From NCBI GenBank assembly GCA_963793825.1, contig CAWCBE010000012.1, positions 620,001 to 684,000 of the forward strand: DNA of 64,000 bases, in the 5' to 3' direction. The DNA is from RYN-230 sp963793825. GTDB lineage: Bacteria; Actinomycetota; Actinomycetes; Streptosporangiales; Streptosporangiaceae. A program made the position numbers and the translations under genes. This document shows positions 8,679 to 17,443 of this stretch, piece after piece. The notes under the pieces were generated by a model. The model was not told where the DNA came from. It did not search any database and was given only the letters and a program-made list of their open reading frames with translations. The stretch's first letter is position 1; each line of letters starts with the position of its first letter.

Positions 8679-8844
8679 GCAGGGGAGTTTGCCACATCCA
8701 CCCGGTGACCCACAACTAAGTCTCACAAACAACTGACATGTTATCCCGGGCCGAATTACTAATATCTTTAGTGCCTTACAGCAGAACAATCTGGCCATAC
8801 ATGCAAATTCGGGGCAGAAGCGACTCGCCCGTAAAGGAGAAACC
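8679..8844. promoter_or_regulatory. AT-rich divergent promoter region
   Basis: Between the flavohaemoglobin (minus) and the histidine phosphatase remnant (plus). Composition is clearly more AT-rich than its surroundings, especially 8720-8810. It is the obvious promoter region for the flavohaemoglobin-nos pair. No known NO-sensor site (NsrR, DNR) could be assigned by eye. Confidence 0.4.
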
Positions 8845-9348
8845 GTGCGGAATGCCACAGGCGCGGGTGCCCGGTACCGTGGGCGGGTGGCCATCGAGGT
8901 GGTGTTCGAGACCCATTCCACGACCGAGGACAACGAGGCGGGGCGCGCCACCGGGTGGCTGCCCGGCCGCCTCTCGCCCCAGGGGCGCGACCAGGCCGCC
9001 CAGCTCGGCCGCCGCAGGCGGGACGACGGGATCACCGCGGTGTTCTGCTCCGACCTGGCCCGGACGGCAGAGACGGCGGTCACGGCCTTCGCCGGTGTAC
9101 CGATCCCGGTGCACTACGACTGGCGGCTGCGCGAGTGCGACTACGGCCAGCGCAACGGGATGCCCGCCGCCGAACTGCACGCCAGCCGCCGCCGCCTGGA
9201 CTGCCCGCATCCGCGCCGGCCCCGGTCATCGCAGCAGCCGGCCCCGGTCATCGCAGCCCGCGCCGCCGCCGCGGGCTGTGCCGGGCGGGGCGTCAGCCAG
9301 CCGCCTTCCGTGCGCTGGGCGGCCCGGTGGCCCGGGCGGACATGGTGA
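8845..9348 (+). pseudogene. Truncated histidine phosphatase (phosphoglycerate mutase-like)
   Basis: The N-terminal half matches the histidine phosphatase superfamily in its variant form with ETHSTTEDN in place of the usual RHG. It continues GWLPGRLSPQGRDQAAQLGR, AVFCSDLARTAETA and WRLRECDYGQRNGMP. After RRRLDCPHP the normal continuation (PGGESW and the second catalytic His region) is missing. It is replaced by unrelated Arg/Pro/Ala-rich sequence containing a duplicated CCCCGGTCATCGCAGC. GTG at 8845 has AAAGGAGA 5 nt upstream, so the start looks genuine. The 3' end overlaps the convergent gene at 9293. Best read as a decayed gene, though a 167-residue product could still be made. Confidence 0.6.
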
Positions 9349-10903
9349 AGAAGTCTCGCGGCCACCAGGCCTGGAAGTACCGGTCCGGTGCCCCGAACAT
9401 GCCGGGCAGCAGATCCCTGCCGGTGGCCGGAGTCGCCGGCGCGGCGGCGCCCCGCGGGTCGTAGGAGGCGAAGTTGACCCAGTCGGTGTTGATGTCCAGT
9501 TCCATCGCCCGGACTGCCCCCGCCCGGGCCAGGATGTCCGCCAGCGTGGTGATGTTCAGCCCCGGGCCGCCGGCGTAGACCAGGGCGCCGTCAGCGGTGA
9601 CGCCGACCCCCGACCGCCAGACGTAGACGGCGTTCCCGAGGGTGAAGCCCCACTGGGTCGTGTCGTTGGGGTTGAGGCCGGGAATGGCCTTGCCGTGGTT
9701 GACCAGCAGGTCGAGGTTCTGCCGCACGGACACGACATCCGGGGTGAGGGTGGCGCCATGGCCCCAGGCGACGATGTTGGAAGAACCGTCGCGGTAGATG
9801 ACGAACGACGCCGCGCCGGTGCGCAGCGGGAGGATGGTCTTGCCGTCGGTGTAGTAGCCGCCGTTCGCGTTGTTCATCAGGAAGCCCGCGTTGAAGGCCG
9901 CCACCAGGCTCCGGGACGCGGCCCGCGAGATGGGCGCGGTGTGCCGGTACGGGCCGCCGCCAGGAATCGTGCTCCCGGAATACAGCGTCGCCCGCAGCAG
10001 CCGGGTGTCCATCCAGGCCACCCCGACGACCAGGCTGGTGTGCACCGCGTCCGGCCGCACCCACGTCTCATAGACCGCCGGGTAACCATCCACCCGCCGG
10101 CCCGCCGGATGCCAGGCTCCTTCCCCGGGCAGCCGGTGACCGGCGGGTGAGGTCATCCGGGCCGGGACCGCCAGGTGCGCGACGCCCCGCCGCCCGTGAC
10201 CACCCGCCGCGCCGGTGCCGCCCAGCCGGGGAATCGCGGACTGAGCCGGGGTACCCCCGACCGGCGGCGGATGATGGGAATACCACACGTTCTCCACCCA
10301 GTTCACGATCGAGCTGCCACCATGCCCCCGGAACCATTCCGCGCCGCGGGCCGCCGGCGATGACCCCAGGGCCGGATTGCCCAGCGCGCCGCCCAGCGAG
10401 ACCCACACCGGGGTGAGCAACAGCACCACCGCGCACAAGGCCGACAGGAACGGATGCCGCCCAACGACCGTCCGGCGCGCACGGCGGATCTCCCGGCGCC
10501 GGGACCGGCGGCTGACCCGATGGCCCGATGGCCTACGTGACCGCCCCCCGCGGGCTGGGGCCGGCAGCGCGGCAGGTCCGGGGTCATCCCCCGGGTCGGC
10601 TGCCCACTGCCCGGCGCCCGGGTCGGCTGCCCACTGCCCGGCATGCGGGTCGGCTGCCCACTGCCCGGCATGTGGGTCGGCTGCCCACTGCTCGGCGCCC
10701 GGGCGCGGGTCCCCGGCGGGCCATATCAGTGCCTCGTCGGCTGGCGCACGATGACGGCCAGGTGAGTCGGCCCAGGCCGGTACGGGCGGCGGCTCCTGCC
10801 AGCCATAATCTTCCCCGGCGCCCGGTTCTGCCCGGCTGTCATCCGATTCCCCCGGCCAACGGGCGCCGGCCGGAGGCCGTCGTGGCCGGTGATCGCCCCG
10901 CAT
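9293..10903 (-). CDS. Membrane-anchored phosphodiester glycosidase-like protein
   Basis: The 536-residue product has a long basic, Pro/Ala-rich cytoplasmic part with four QWAADPxAG repeats (residues about 72-105). One transmembrane segment follows (about 151-170, FLSALCAVVLLLTPVWVSL). The extracytoplasmic domain resembles the NAGPA / DUF2233 phosphodiester glycosidase family: VAAFNAGFLM, GGYYTDGKTILPLRTGAASF, VNHGKAIPGLN and the late ALVYAGGPGLNITTLADILA with AMELDINTDWVNFASY. The family removes N-acetylglucosamine or related groups from phosphodiesters. The substrate here is unknown, but a cell-envelope role is likely from topology. It lies between the NO genes and ftsY. Confidence 0.7.
   Translation of the reverse strand: MRGDHRPRRPPAGARWPGESDDSRAEPGAGEDYGWQEPPPVPAWADSPGRHRAPADEALIWPAGDPRPGAEQWAADPHAGQWAADPHAGQWAADPGAGQWAADPGDDPGPAALPAPARGGRSRRPSGHRVSRRSRRREIRRARRTVVGRHPFLSALCAVVLLLTPVWVSLGGALGNPALGSSPAARGAEWFRGHGGSSIVNWVENVWYSHHPPPVGGTPAQSAIPRLGGTGAAGGHGRRGVAHLAVPARMTSPAGHRLPGEGAWHPAGRRVDGYPAVYETWVRPDAVHTSLVVGVAWMDTRLLRATLYSGSTIPGGGPYRHTAPISRAASRSLVAAFNAGFLMNNANGGYYTDGKTILPLRTGAASFVIYRDGSSNIVAWGHGATLTPDVVSVRQNLDLLVNHGKAIPGLNPNDTTQWGFTLGNAVYVWRSGVGVTADGALVYAGGPGLNITTLADILARAGAVRAMELDINTDWVNFASYDPRGAAAPATPATGRDLLPGMFGAPDRYFQAWWPRDFFTMSARATGPPSARKAAG
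10593..10700 (-). repeat. Four 27-bp in-frame tandem repeats
   Basis: Four direct copies of a 27-bp unit starting GGGTCGGCTGCCCACTGC, each coding for the nonapeptide QWAADPxAG in the cytoplasmic part of the gene above. Copies differ at two to four bases. In-frame length suggests expansion under selection for an open frame. Confidence 0.85.
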
Positions 10904-11053
10904 GACCTGGCATCCCCCTCTGTCCCCGGGTCGACCGCCAGCGCGCTACCCATGCTGCGCCGAACGTGCTGAATAGGTGCGGAGCCGCGCTACACACTTT
11001 CAGGTTAGCGACGAATCCGGCCGACTGCGGCATCTCGCGCCATGGTAACGGCG

Positions 11054-12211
11054 CTAACCGAGGATCGCGTCGACGAAGGCTTCCGGCTCGAACGGGGCCA
11101 GGTCATCCGGGCCCTCGCCCAGGCCCACCAGCTTGACCGGGACTCCCAGCTCGCGCTGGACCGCGATCACGATGCCACCCTTGGCCGTGCCGTCCAGCTT
11201 GGTCAGCACGATCCCGGTGACGTCCACCGCCTCGGCGAACACCCGGGCCTGGCGCAGCCCGTTCTGCCCGGTGGTCGCGTCGAGGACGAGCAGGACCTCA
11301 TCCACCGTGGCCCGCTTCTCGATGACCCGCTTGATCTTGCCCAGCTCGTCCATCAGCCCGGTCTTGGTGTGCAGCCGCCCGGCCGTGTCCACGATGACGC
11401 AGCCCACGCGTTCGTCGATGCCGACCCGGACCGCCTCGAACGCCACGCTGGCCGGGTCGGCGCCTTCCCGGTCCGACCGGACGACCCGGGCCCCGATGCG
11501 GTTGCCCCAGGTCTCCAGCTGGTCCGCGGCCGCGGCGCGGAACGTGTCAGCCGCGCCGAGCAGGACGTCCTCGCCCTCCCCCATGAGCGCCCGGCCCAGC
11601 TTGCCGCAGACCGTCGTCTTGCCCGTGCCATTGACGCCGACGACCAGCACCACCGACGGCCGATCGCCGTGCGGGGCGGTGTGCAGGGTCCGGTCGGTAT
11701 CCAGCCCGATCTGCAGGATCAGCTCGGCACGCAGCATGCCGTGCACTTCCTCGGGACTCCGGGTGCCGGCCACCTTCACCTGGGTCCGAAGCTCCTCCAC
11801 GATCTGCCGCGACGGGGCGACCCCCATGTCCGCGGTGATCAGGGTGTCCTCGATCTCGTCCCAGGCCTGGTCGTCGAGGACATCCCGGGACAGCAGGTTG
11901 AGCAGCACCGAGCCGAACCCGCCCCGCGAGGCGGCCAGCCTGCCCCGGAGCCGGGCCAGCCGGCCACGCATCGGGGCGGGCGGGGCCTCCGCGGGCCTGG
12001 TCTCGGGTCCCGGCGCCAGCACGTCGGTGGCGCTGGCCGGGCCGCCTTCTTCCTGGGCAGGCGGGGCCTCGGTCTGCCCGGTGAGCGGGGGCACCGGCTT
12101 ATCTGGCGGCGGGACGGCCCGGCGCCGCCGCCCAGGACGGACCAGCAGCGTGGTTCCTGCCCCCGCCACGAGCACGATGAAGATCAAGCCAAGAATGATC
12201 GCAAGTTCCAT
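11054..12211 (-). CDS. ftsY: Signal recognition particle receptor FtsY
   Basis: GTPase receptor for the SRP-ribosome complex at the membrane. ATG at 12211 gives 385 residues beginning with a hydrophobic membrane segment (MELAIILGLIFIVLVAGAG). A Pro/Ala-rich acidic linker of about 75 residues follows, then the NG domain with VVGVNGTGKTTVCGKLGRA, DTFRAAAADQLE, VIVDTAGRLHTKTGLM and TKLDGTAKGGI. The frame is open for 56 codons upstream but that part is not family-like. Its partner ffh is in this window. It is transcribed in the same direction as smc, 313 nt downstream of it. Confidence 0.96.
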   Translation of the reverse strand: MELAIILGLIFIVLVAGAGTTLLVRPGRRRRAVPPPDKPVPPLTGQTEAPPAQEEGGPASATDVLAPGPETRPAEAPPAPMRGRLARLRGRLAASRGGFGSVLLNLLSRDVLDDQAWDEIEDTLITADMGVAPSRQIVEELRTQVKVAGTRSPEEVHGMLRAELILQIGLDTDRTLHTAPHGDRPSVVLVVGVNGTGKTTVCGKLGRALMGEGEDVLLGAADTFRAAAADQLETWGNRIGARVVRSDREGADPASVAFEAVRVGIDERVGCVIVDTAGRLHTKTGLMDELGKIKRVIEKRATVDEVLLVLDATTGQNGLRQARVFAEAVDVTGIVLTKLDGTAKGGIVIAVQRELGVPVKLVGLGEGPDDLAPFEPEAFVDAILG

Positions 12212-12524
12212 AACGGCCCCAGTCTTGCAGACGCCCTCACTTAGGTCGTCCCGCCATCCGGGCGGCGACCCGCCAGCGCCCGGCCCCGCGATCCTTCCGA
12301 CGCCCAACCATCCCCTCACCAACCCCAGCGACCACTCCACCCCCGCCGCCGGACCGCTCCCCGGCGACATAGCACTCATCCTTCACTGACAAACAGGACA
12401 AACTATGACACGGACTGTGAATTTCGAGTGCAAAGTGGGATGCGCGGCCCACGGGCCGACGGGGGGCGGGTGGGGCGGGGACGGACGGTGCGCCGACCGG
12501 GCGGGCGGCGGGAACCGGCAAGGG
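12212..12524. promoter_or_regulatory. smc-ftsY intergenic region, ftsY promoter
   Basis: 313 bp without a gene. The part at about 12370-12440 is AT-richer than its surroundings and is the best place for an ftsY promoter. No terminator hairpin for smc could be assigned with confidence. Confidence 0.4.
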
Positions 12525-15500
12525 TCAGGCTGACTCGCGCTCGCGGAGGCGCTGGCTGACTACGGCGGACACGCCGTCGCCGCGCATGCTGATGCCGTAC
12601 AGCGCGTCCGCGATCTCCATGGTCCGCTTCTGGTGAGTGATGATGAGCAGCTGGGAGACCGACCTCAGCTCCTCGAAGATGTGCAGCAGGCGCTGCATGT
12701 TCGTGTCGTCGAGGGCCGCCTCGACCTCGTCCAGGACGTAGAACGGGGACGGCCGGGCCTTGAAGATGGCCAGCAGGAAGGCGATCGCGGTCAGCGATCG
12801 CTCCCCGCCGGACAGCAACGACATACGCTTCACCTTCTTGCCCGGAGGCCTGGCCTCGAAGTCGATCCCGGTGGCCAACATGTCGTCCGGCTCGGTGAGG
12901 ATCAGCCGGCCCTCGCCGCCAGGGAACAGCCGCCCGAAGATGCCCTCGAACTCGCGTGCGGTGTCCTCGAAGGCGGACGCGAACACCTCCTGCACCCGGT
13001 CGTCCACTTCCTTGACCACGGTGAGCAGGTCGCGCCGGGTCTTCTTGAGGTCCTCCAGCTGGGTGGCCAGGAACGCGTGCCGCTCCTCCAGGGCCGCGAA
13101 CTCCTCCAGGGCCAGCGGGTTCACCTTGCCCAGCTGGTCCAGCTGGCGCTGGGCGGCGGCGGCCCGGCGTTCCTGCTCGGCCCGGACGTAGGGGATGGTG
13201 CCCACCAAGACCGGCTGCTCCTCCCGAGGCCGGGGAAGCGGCACCGGACCAACCGGCTCAGCACCGTCGCCCATCTCAGCGTCTCCGGCCGGGCTGGCAC
13301 CGTGGGCGGAGCCGGCGCTCTCGGCGGAGCCGCTGCCGTTAGCGGACGCGGCACCGTGGGCGGAGCCGGCGCTCTCGGCGGAGCCGCTGCCGTTGGCGGA
13401 GCCGCTGCCGTTGGCGGAGCCGCTGCCGTTGGCGGAGCCGCTGCCGTTGGCGGTGGCGGTGGTGGCGGCCTCTGCGGGGCTGCCGCGACCGGCCGGGAGG
13501 GCGGCCTGTTCCGGGGCGTCGGGGCTGATCACCGGGACCGGTACCTCGGGACCGTACTCGGCCACGAGCGCGGTTTCAGTGACCCCGAACTCGTCAGCGG
13601 CCCGGCCGGCCAGCTGCTCGAGCCGCATCCGGTGCTCGGCCCGGGCCATCTCCGTCCCGTGCGCGGCGTCCACCACGCGGTCGAGCTCGGCCGCGAGGTC
13701 GCGGACCGTGCCGCGGATCTCCTTGAGCGCCACCGCGCGGCCCTTGCTGGCGTCCTCGGCTGCCTGCCGCTGGGCGCTGGCCATGGCCAGGGATTCGGTC
13801 AGCCGGGCCAGGGCCCGCGCGGCGCCGTCCGCGACCGCCCGGGCCACCACGGCCTGCCGTTCCCGGCGGATCCGCCGGGCCTGCGCCGCCTGGGCCGCCT
13901 GGCGCTCCGCAGCGGCGGTGGCGACCAGCGCGTCCGCCCGGCCAGCGATAGCGCGGAGCCGTTCTTCCGCAGTCCTGACTTCCAGCCGTGCGTCCATCTC
14001 GGCGTTCCGCCCTGCGGTGACCTGGGCGACGAGCTCGTCCCGGCTGGGGGCCGCGGGCGGCTGGCTCCCGCCGCCGCCCCACGCTGGGTCACCGTCCGCG
14101 GCCTGCGGCGGCCCGGGCTGGGCACCGTCCTCCTCGGCCGACTCGGCCTCGGCCAGGGCGACTTCCAGGTCCTGCACCGACGCCTGGCCCTTTTCCTCGG
14201 CCCGGTGCGCGGCGTCGATGGCCGCCTCCAGGCGCTGGGCCTCCTCGCGGGCGGCCCGGGCGGCACCGGCCAGGCGGCCAAGCCGACCGGAGATCTCGGC
14301 GGCGGCCGCGTCCGCCTGCTGGATGGCCGCCTGGCTGCGGCTCACGGTCTCCCGAGCCTGCTCCTCGACGGCGATCGCGGACGTGAGCTGTTCGGCGGCC
14401 TGCTCGCAACGGCGGTCAGCGGCGTCCAGCCCGTCGGCGGCCTCATCGGCCACGCCGCGCAGGGTGAGGACGCTGGGCGGCCGCCCGGAGCCGCCGGACG
14501 CCCAGTGCGCGCCGAGCACCTCACCCTGACGGGTGACCACGCGGAGCGCCGGGTGCATACGGACCAGGTCCCGGGCCTGGCCGAGGTCGGCGGCTACCAC
14601 CACGCCGGACAGCAGGCTGGCCAGCGCCGGGGCCAGCTCAGCCGGGGCCTTGACCAGGTCCAGGGCGGGCTGCGCCCCGTCGGGCAGCTCGATGCCGGGC
14701 GGCAGGCCGGGCAGCGCCTCCTCCGGCGCCGTCCCGCCGCTGGCCTGCTCCTGCTGGCCGGCCGCGATGACCAGTCCGGCGGTACCGGATTCCCCGGACC
14801 GCAGCGCCTCCAGGATGGCCACCGCGGTGTCCAGGCCGTCCACCGCGACGGCGTCCGCGGCGTGGCCCAGCGCGGCGGCGACCGCTTCCTGGGCCCCGCC
14901 TGCCACGGTGACCAGGGCGGCCAGCGCGCCGAGCACGCCCTGGAAGGAACCGTCACCGGCCAGCAGCGCACCGGAGGCGTCCTTGCGGCTGTGCATGGCG
15001 TGCAGGCCCTCGCGCAGCGCCTGCACCCGGGCGCGCAACGCCGCCGCCTGGGCACTGGCCTCACGTTCGGCCGCGCGGAGGTCGCTGACCCGGGCAGCGG
15101 CCGCGCTGAGCTCGGTGGCGGCCTGCTCGTGCTCCCAGGTCAGCCCGGAGCGGTCATCGTCGCGGCCGGCGCACAGCTCCTGCAGCTCCTCGTATTCCTG
15201 CTCCGCTTGGTCGGCCCGGGCCCGGGCCTGGTCGAAGGCGTCGGCCAGCCGCCCGGCCTCCTCTTGCGCCGCTCCGGCCTTGCTGCGGGCCGCTCCGACC
15301 TGGGTGCGGAGCCGGGCTAGCCGCTCGGCCCGCTCGGCCGCGGCCCGGGCACCGGCGGCCAGCCGCCGTTCCTCCTCGGCCAGCCCGGCCTCGGCGGCGG
15401 CCCGCTGCTCGGCCGCCTCCGCCAGCAGTTCCCGGGCGGTCTCCAGCCGCTCGCCGAGCACTGCCTCCTGCTCGCGCAGTTCGGCGGCCTCATGCTCCAG

Positions 15501-16487
15501 CTCATCCGGGTCCCGGCCCGGGCGCGGCGCGTCCGGTCCCGCAACCAGGTGACTGTGCCGCTCCTGGGCGAGGCCGGCGACCCCGCGGATGCGTTCGGAA
15601 AGAGCGGACAGCGCGAACCAGGCCTCCTGCGCCGCGGCCAGGCGGGGAGCGTGCTGCTGCTCGTCACTGTCCAGCTCGGCCTCGCGCTGGCGCGCCTGGG
15701 CCAGGGTGCGCTCCAGCTCGGCGCGCCGTGCCTGCGCGGTGGCCTCGTCGGTCTGGTCGCGTTCCAGGGCGGTCGCCGCGGTCACGTAGTCGTCGGCGAG
15801 CAGCCGCAGCCGGGCGTCGCGCAGGTCGGCCTGGATGACCGCGGCCTTGCGGGCGATGGCCGCCTGGCGGCCCAGCGGCTTGAGCCGGCGGCGCAACTCC
15901 GCGGTCAGGTCGACCAGCCGGGTCAGGTTGGCCTGCATGGCCTCCAGCTTGCGGAGCGCCTTCTCCTTGCGGCGGCGGTGCTTGAGCACCCCGGCCGCCT
16001 CCTCGATCAGCGCCCGGCGCGCTTCCGGGCCGGCGTGCAGCACCTGGTCCAGCTGGCCCTGGCCGACGATCACGTGCATTTCCCGGCCCAGGCCCGAGTC
16101 GGACAGCAGTTCCTGGACGTCAAGGAGGCGGCAGTGGTCGCCGTTGATGGAGTACTCGCTCTGGCCAGACCGGAAGAGCAGCCGGCTGATGGTGACCTCG
16201 GAGTACTCGATAGGCAGCGCGCCGTCGCTATTGTCGATGGTCAGGGTGACCTCGGCCCGGCCCAGCGGGGGGCGGTTGGCGGTGCCGGCGAAGACGACGT
16301 CTTCCATCTTGCCGCCGCGCAGGGTCTTCACGCCCTGCTCGCCCATCACCCAGGAGAAGGCGTCCACCACGTTGGACTTGCCCGATCCGTTGGGGCCCAC
16401 GATGCAGGTGATGCCGGGCTCGAAGCGGAGCGTGGTCGCCGAGGCGAACGACTTGAACCCGCGCAGGGTGAGAGTCTTCAGGTACAC
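12525..16487 (-). CDS. smc: Chromosome segregation protein SMC
   Basis: Condensin ATPase that organises the chromosome with ScpA/ScpB. GTG at 16487 gives the canonical N-terminus MYLKTLTLRGFKSFASATTL, with an AAGGGGAG ribosome-binding site upstream. Walker A GPNGSGKSN is at 31-39. Coiled-coil arms rich in Ala, Glu, Arg and Gln surround a hinge (about residues 500-650). The C-terminal head has the signature LLSGGERSLTAIAFLLAIFK and Walker B YVLDEVEAALDD. At 1320 residues it exceeds the usual 1150-1200. The surplus is mainly a Gly/Ser/Asn/Ala-rich insert of about 110 residues, centred on 1000-1070 in the C-terminal arm near the head. It lies upstream of ftsY on the same strand. Confidence 0.96.
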   Translation of the reverse strand: MYLKTLTLRGFKSFASATTLRFEPGITCIVGPNGSGKSNVVDAFSWVMGEQGVKTLRGGKMEDVVFAGTANRPPLGRAEVTLTIDNSDGALPIEYSEVTISRLLFRSGQSEYSINGDHCRLLDVQELLSDSGLGREMHVIVGQGQLDQVLHAGPEARRALIEEAAGVLKHRRRKEKALRKLEAMQANLTRLVDLTAELRRRLKPLGRQAAIARKAAVIQADLRDARLRLLADDYVTAATALERDQTDEATAQARRAELERTLAQARQREAELDSDEQQHAPRLAAAQEAWFALSALSERIRGVAGLAQERHSHLVAGPDAPRPGRDPDELEHEAAELREQEAVLGERLETARELLAEAAEQRAAAEAGLAEEERRLAAGARAAAERAERLARLRTQVGAARSKAGAAQEEAGRLADAFDQARARADQAEQEYEELQELCAGRDDDRSGLTWEHEQAATELSAAAARVSDLRAAEREASAQAAALRARVQALREGLHAMHSRKDASGALLAGDGSFQGVLGALAALVTVAGGAQEAVAAALGHAADAVAVDGLDTAVAILEALRSGESGTAGLVIAAGQQEQASGGTAPEEALPGLPPGIELPDGAQPALDLVKAPAELAPALASLLSGVVVAADLGQARDLVRMHPALRVVTRQGEVLGAHWASGGSGRPPSVLTLRGVADEAADGLDAADRRCEQAAEQLTSAIAVEEQARETVSRSQAAIQQADAAAAEISGRLGRLAGAARAAREEAQRLEAAIDAAHRAEEKGQASVQDLEVALAEAESAEEDGAQPGPPQAADGDPAWGGGGSQPPAAPSRDELVAQVTAGRNAEMDARLEVRTAEERLRAIAGRADALVATAAAERQAAQAAQARRIRRERQAVVARAVADGAARALARLTESLAMASAQRQAAEDASKGRAVALKEIRGTVRDLAAELDRVVDAAHGTEMARAEHRMRLEQLAGRAADEFGVTETALVAEYGPEVPVPVISPDAPEQAALPAGRGSPAEAATTATANGSGSANGSGSANGSGSANGSGSAESAGSAHGAASANGSGSAESAGSAHGASPAGDAEMGDGAEPVGPVPLPRPREEQPVLVGTIPYVRAEQERRAAAAQRQLDQLGKVNPLALEEFAALEERHAFLATQLEDLKKTRRDLLTVVKEVDDRVQEVFASAFEDTAREFEGIFGRLFPGGEGRLILTEPDDMLATGIDFEARPPGKKVKRMSLLSGGERSLTAIAFLLAIFKARPSPFYVLDEVEAALDDTNMQRLLHIFEELRSVSQLLIITHQKRTMEIADALYGISMRGDGVSAVVSQRLRERESA
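13300..13452 (-). repeat. 18-bp repeats coding G-S-A-N-G-S linker in Smc
   Basis: Tandem and near-tandem copies of CCGCTGCCGTTGGCGGAG, most regular at 13384-13452, code for N-G-S-G-S-A units. Related units (S-A-E-S-A-G-S-A-H-G) alternate with them towards 13300. The array keeps frame within smc and encodes a flexible segment interrupting the C-terminal coiled coil. Confidence 0.85.
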
Positions 16488-16902
16488 CTGCAGGCTCCCC
16501 TTCCCCCTGTGACACTGGCCGTTCCGGGCTGGTGGCGTCCGCCGCCGCGGGCCGGCCCCGGGCTGGGCTGCGGCGAGCGCCGCAGCGCGCCCGCCTGCGC
16601 TCGCCCCCGGACTGGATCCGGGCGCCCTCGAGACGCCGACTGTCCGCACCCTACCGTGCGCCGCCGACAAGCCCAGGCATTCACAGTTTCTGGCCTGCCG
16701 CGGCCGCTCCGCCGAGGCCGGTCCAGGGGGACGAAGGCCGGGCACCCCATGGGCGCGGACTGGCGGGGCGGCTCGCTGCCCCGGGGATCGGCGCTCATCC
16801 TGTGGACCGCAGCGGCCAGCAGCGGGCGAGGTCTAGCGACCGGGCCGGGCGGGAGCGGGAGTGGCGGGTTGCCCGGCACTCACCATCGCCTGTGGGACAT
16901 CC

Positions 16903-16940
16903 GTTAGGTTCGGGTCCCCTTCAGGGGAGCGAAATCTAAC
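16903..16940. promoter_or_regulatory. Imperfect 17-bp inverted repeat, AT-rich
   Basis: Arms 16903-16919 and 16924-16940 pair at 13 of 17 positions around a TTCA loop. The arms are closed by CCCC/GGGG next to the loop and GTTAG/CTAAC at the outer ends. It could be an operator or a weak terminator; no regulator can be named. Confidence 0.3.
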
Positions 16941-17087
16941 TGCTGATCGCACTATTGCCGGATAGCGCGAGGCGCGGGGCACTGGGCCGGGCGGACGGCG
17001 GTGCGAGCCGGGCGGACGGCGGCAGAGTCGCCCGAATGGCCACAACTGCCACATGGGCCGCTCAGGTACCGCGAACCGGGCGATTCA

Positions 17088-17124
17088 ACGAATAGGGACG
17101 CCCACCGGGGCGTCCCTGGTTCGT
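17088..17124 (-). terminator. Strong hairpin after the small coiled-coil gene
   Basis: Stem 17094-17103 / 17108-17117 (AGGGACGCCC with its complement, loop ACCG) is perfect, and ACGAA/TTCGT extends it outward. It starts about 20 nt past the stop of the minus-strand gene at 17144. There is no T tract, which is usual in this group. Confidence 0.65.
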
Positions 17125-17143
17125 GATGGCAACACGCTGCGGG

Positions 17144-17338
17144 TCAAGTGAGCACGGGCTCGCGCTCCCGCTCAGCAATGAGCAGTTCATGCCCGACTTC
17201 CGCAGCTAGCGCGTCGTTCTCGTCCTGGAGCCGAACAAGCTCGGCTTCCAGGTCACGTACTCGCTGCTGAAGGCGGCGCATTTCGGAGATCATGCGGGGA
17301 TCTGGCCCGCCGACGTGGCCGAGTAGAGCCTTCGCCAT
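17144..17338 (-). CDS. Small actinobacterial coiled-coil protein
   Basis: A 64-residue protein starting MAKALLGHVGGPDPRMISEM. ATG at 17338 has GGAGGA about 10 nt upstream. After a short Gly-rich head, residues 18-50 (RRLQQRVRDLEAELVRLQDE) form a heptad-like coiled coil, and the end is acidic and charged. Short proteins of this type are common in actinomycetes, but I know of no assigned function. It is followed by a strong hairpin and preceded by mutM, so it may be its own unit. Conservation of the N-terminus and good translation signals support a real gene. Confidence 0.75.
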   Translation of the reverse strand: MAKALLGHVGGPDPRMISEMRRLQQRVRDLEAELVRLQDENDALAAEVGHELLIAEREREPVLT

Positions 17339-17443
17339 TGTAGTGGGTCCTCCACACTGAGTGACCAGAGTGGGCGCACAAGCGAAGACTCGCATTAGTG
17401 CGCGCAGGTGACACCCCTAGGGTCCCACCCCACTGGATTCCGG

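Larger units (their letters stand above)
16488..17143. other. Gene-free region upstream of smc
   Basis: About 655 bp with no recognisable coding sequence on either strand. It should contain the smc promoter. Two structures stand out: an imperfect 38-bp inverted repeat at 16903-16940, which is locally AT-rich, and a strong hairpin at 17088-17124. Confidence 0.55.

Noticed and set aside
8679..8844. NsrR or FNR-type operator before the flavohaemoglobin
   Set aside because: The region is AT-rich but no sequence matched a known consensus well enough.
11003..11059. GGTTAGCG ... CGCTAACC distant inverted repeat at the end of ftsY
   Set aside because: Arms are only 8 bp with about 41 bp between them and overlap the ftsY stop; likely chance.
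12633..15320. 895-codon plus-strand frame opposite smc
   Set aside because: Antisense shadow of smc; the minus strand encodes Walker and signature motifs.
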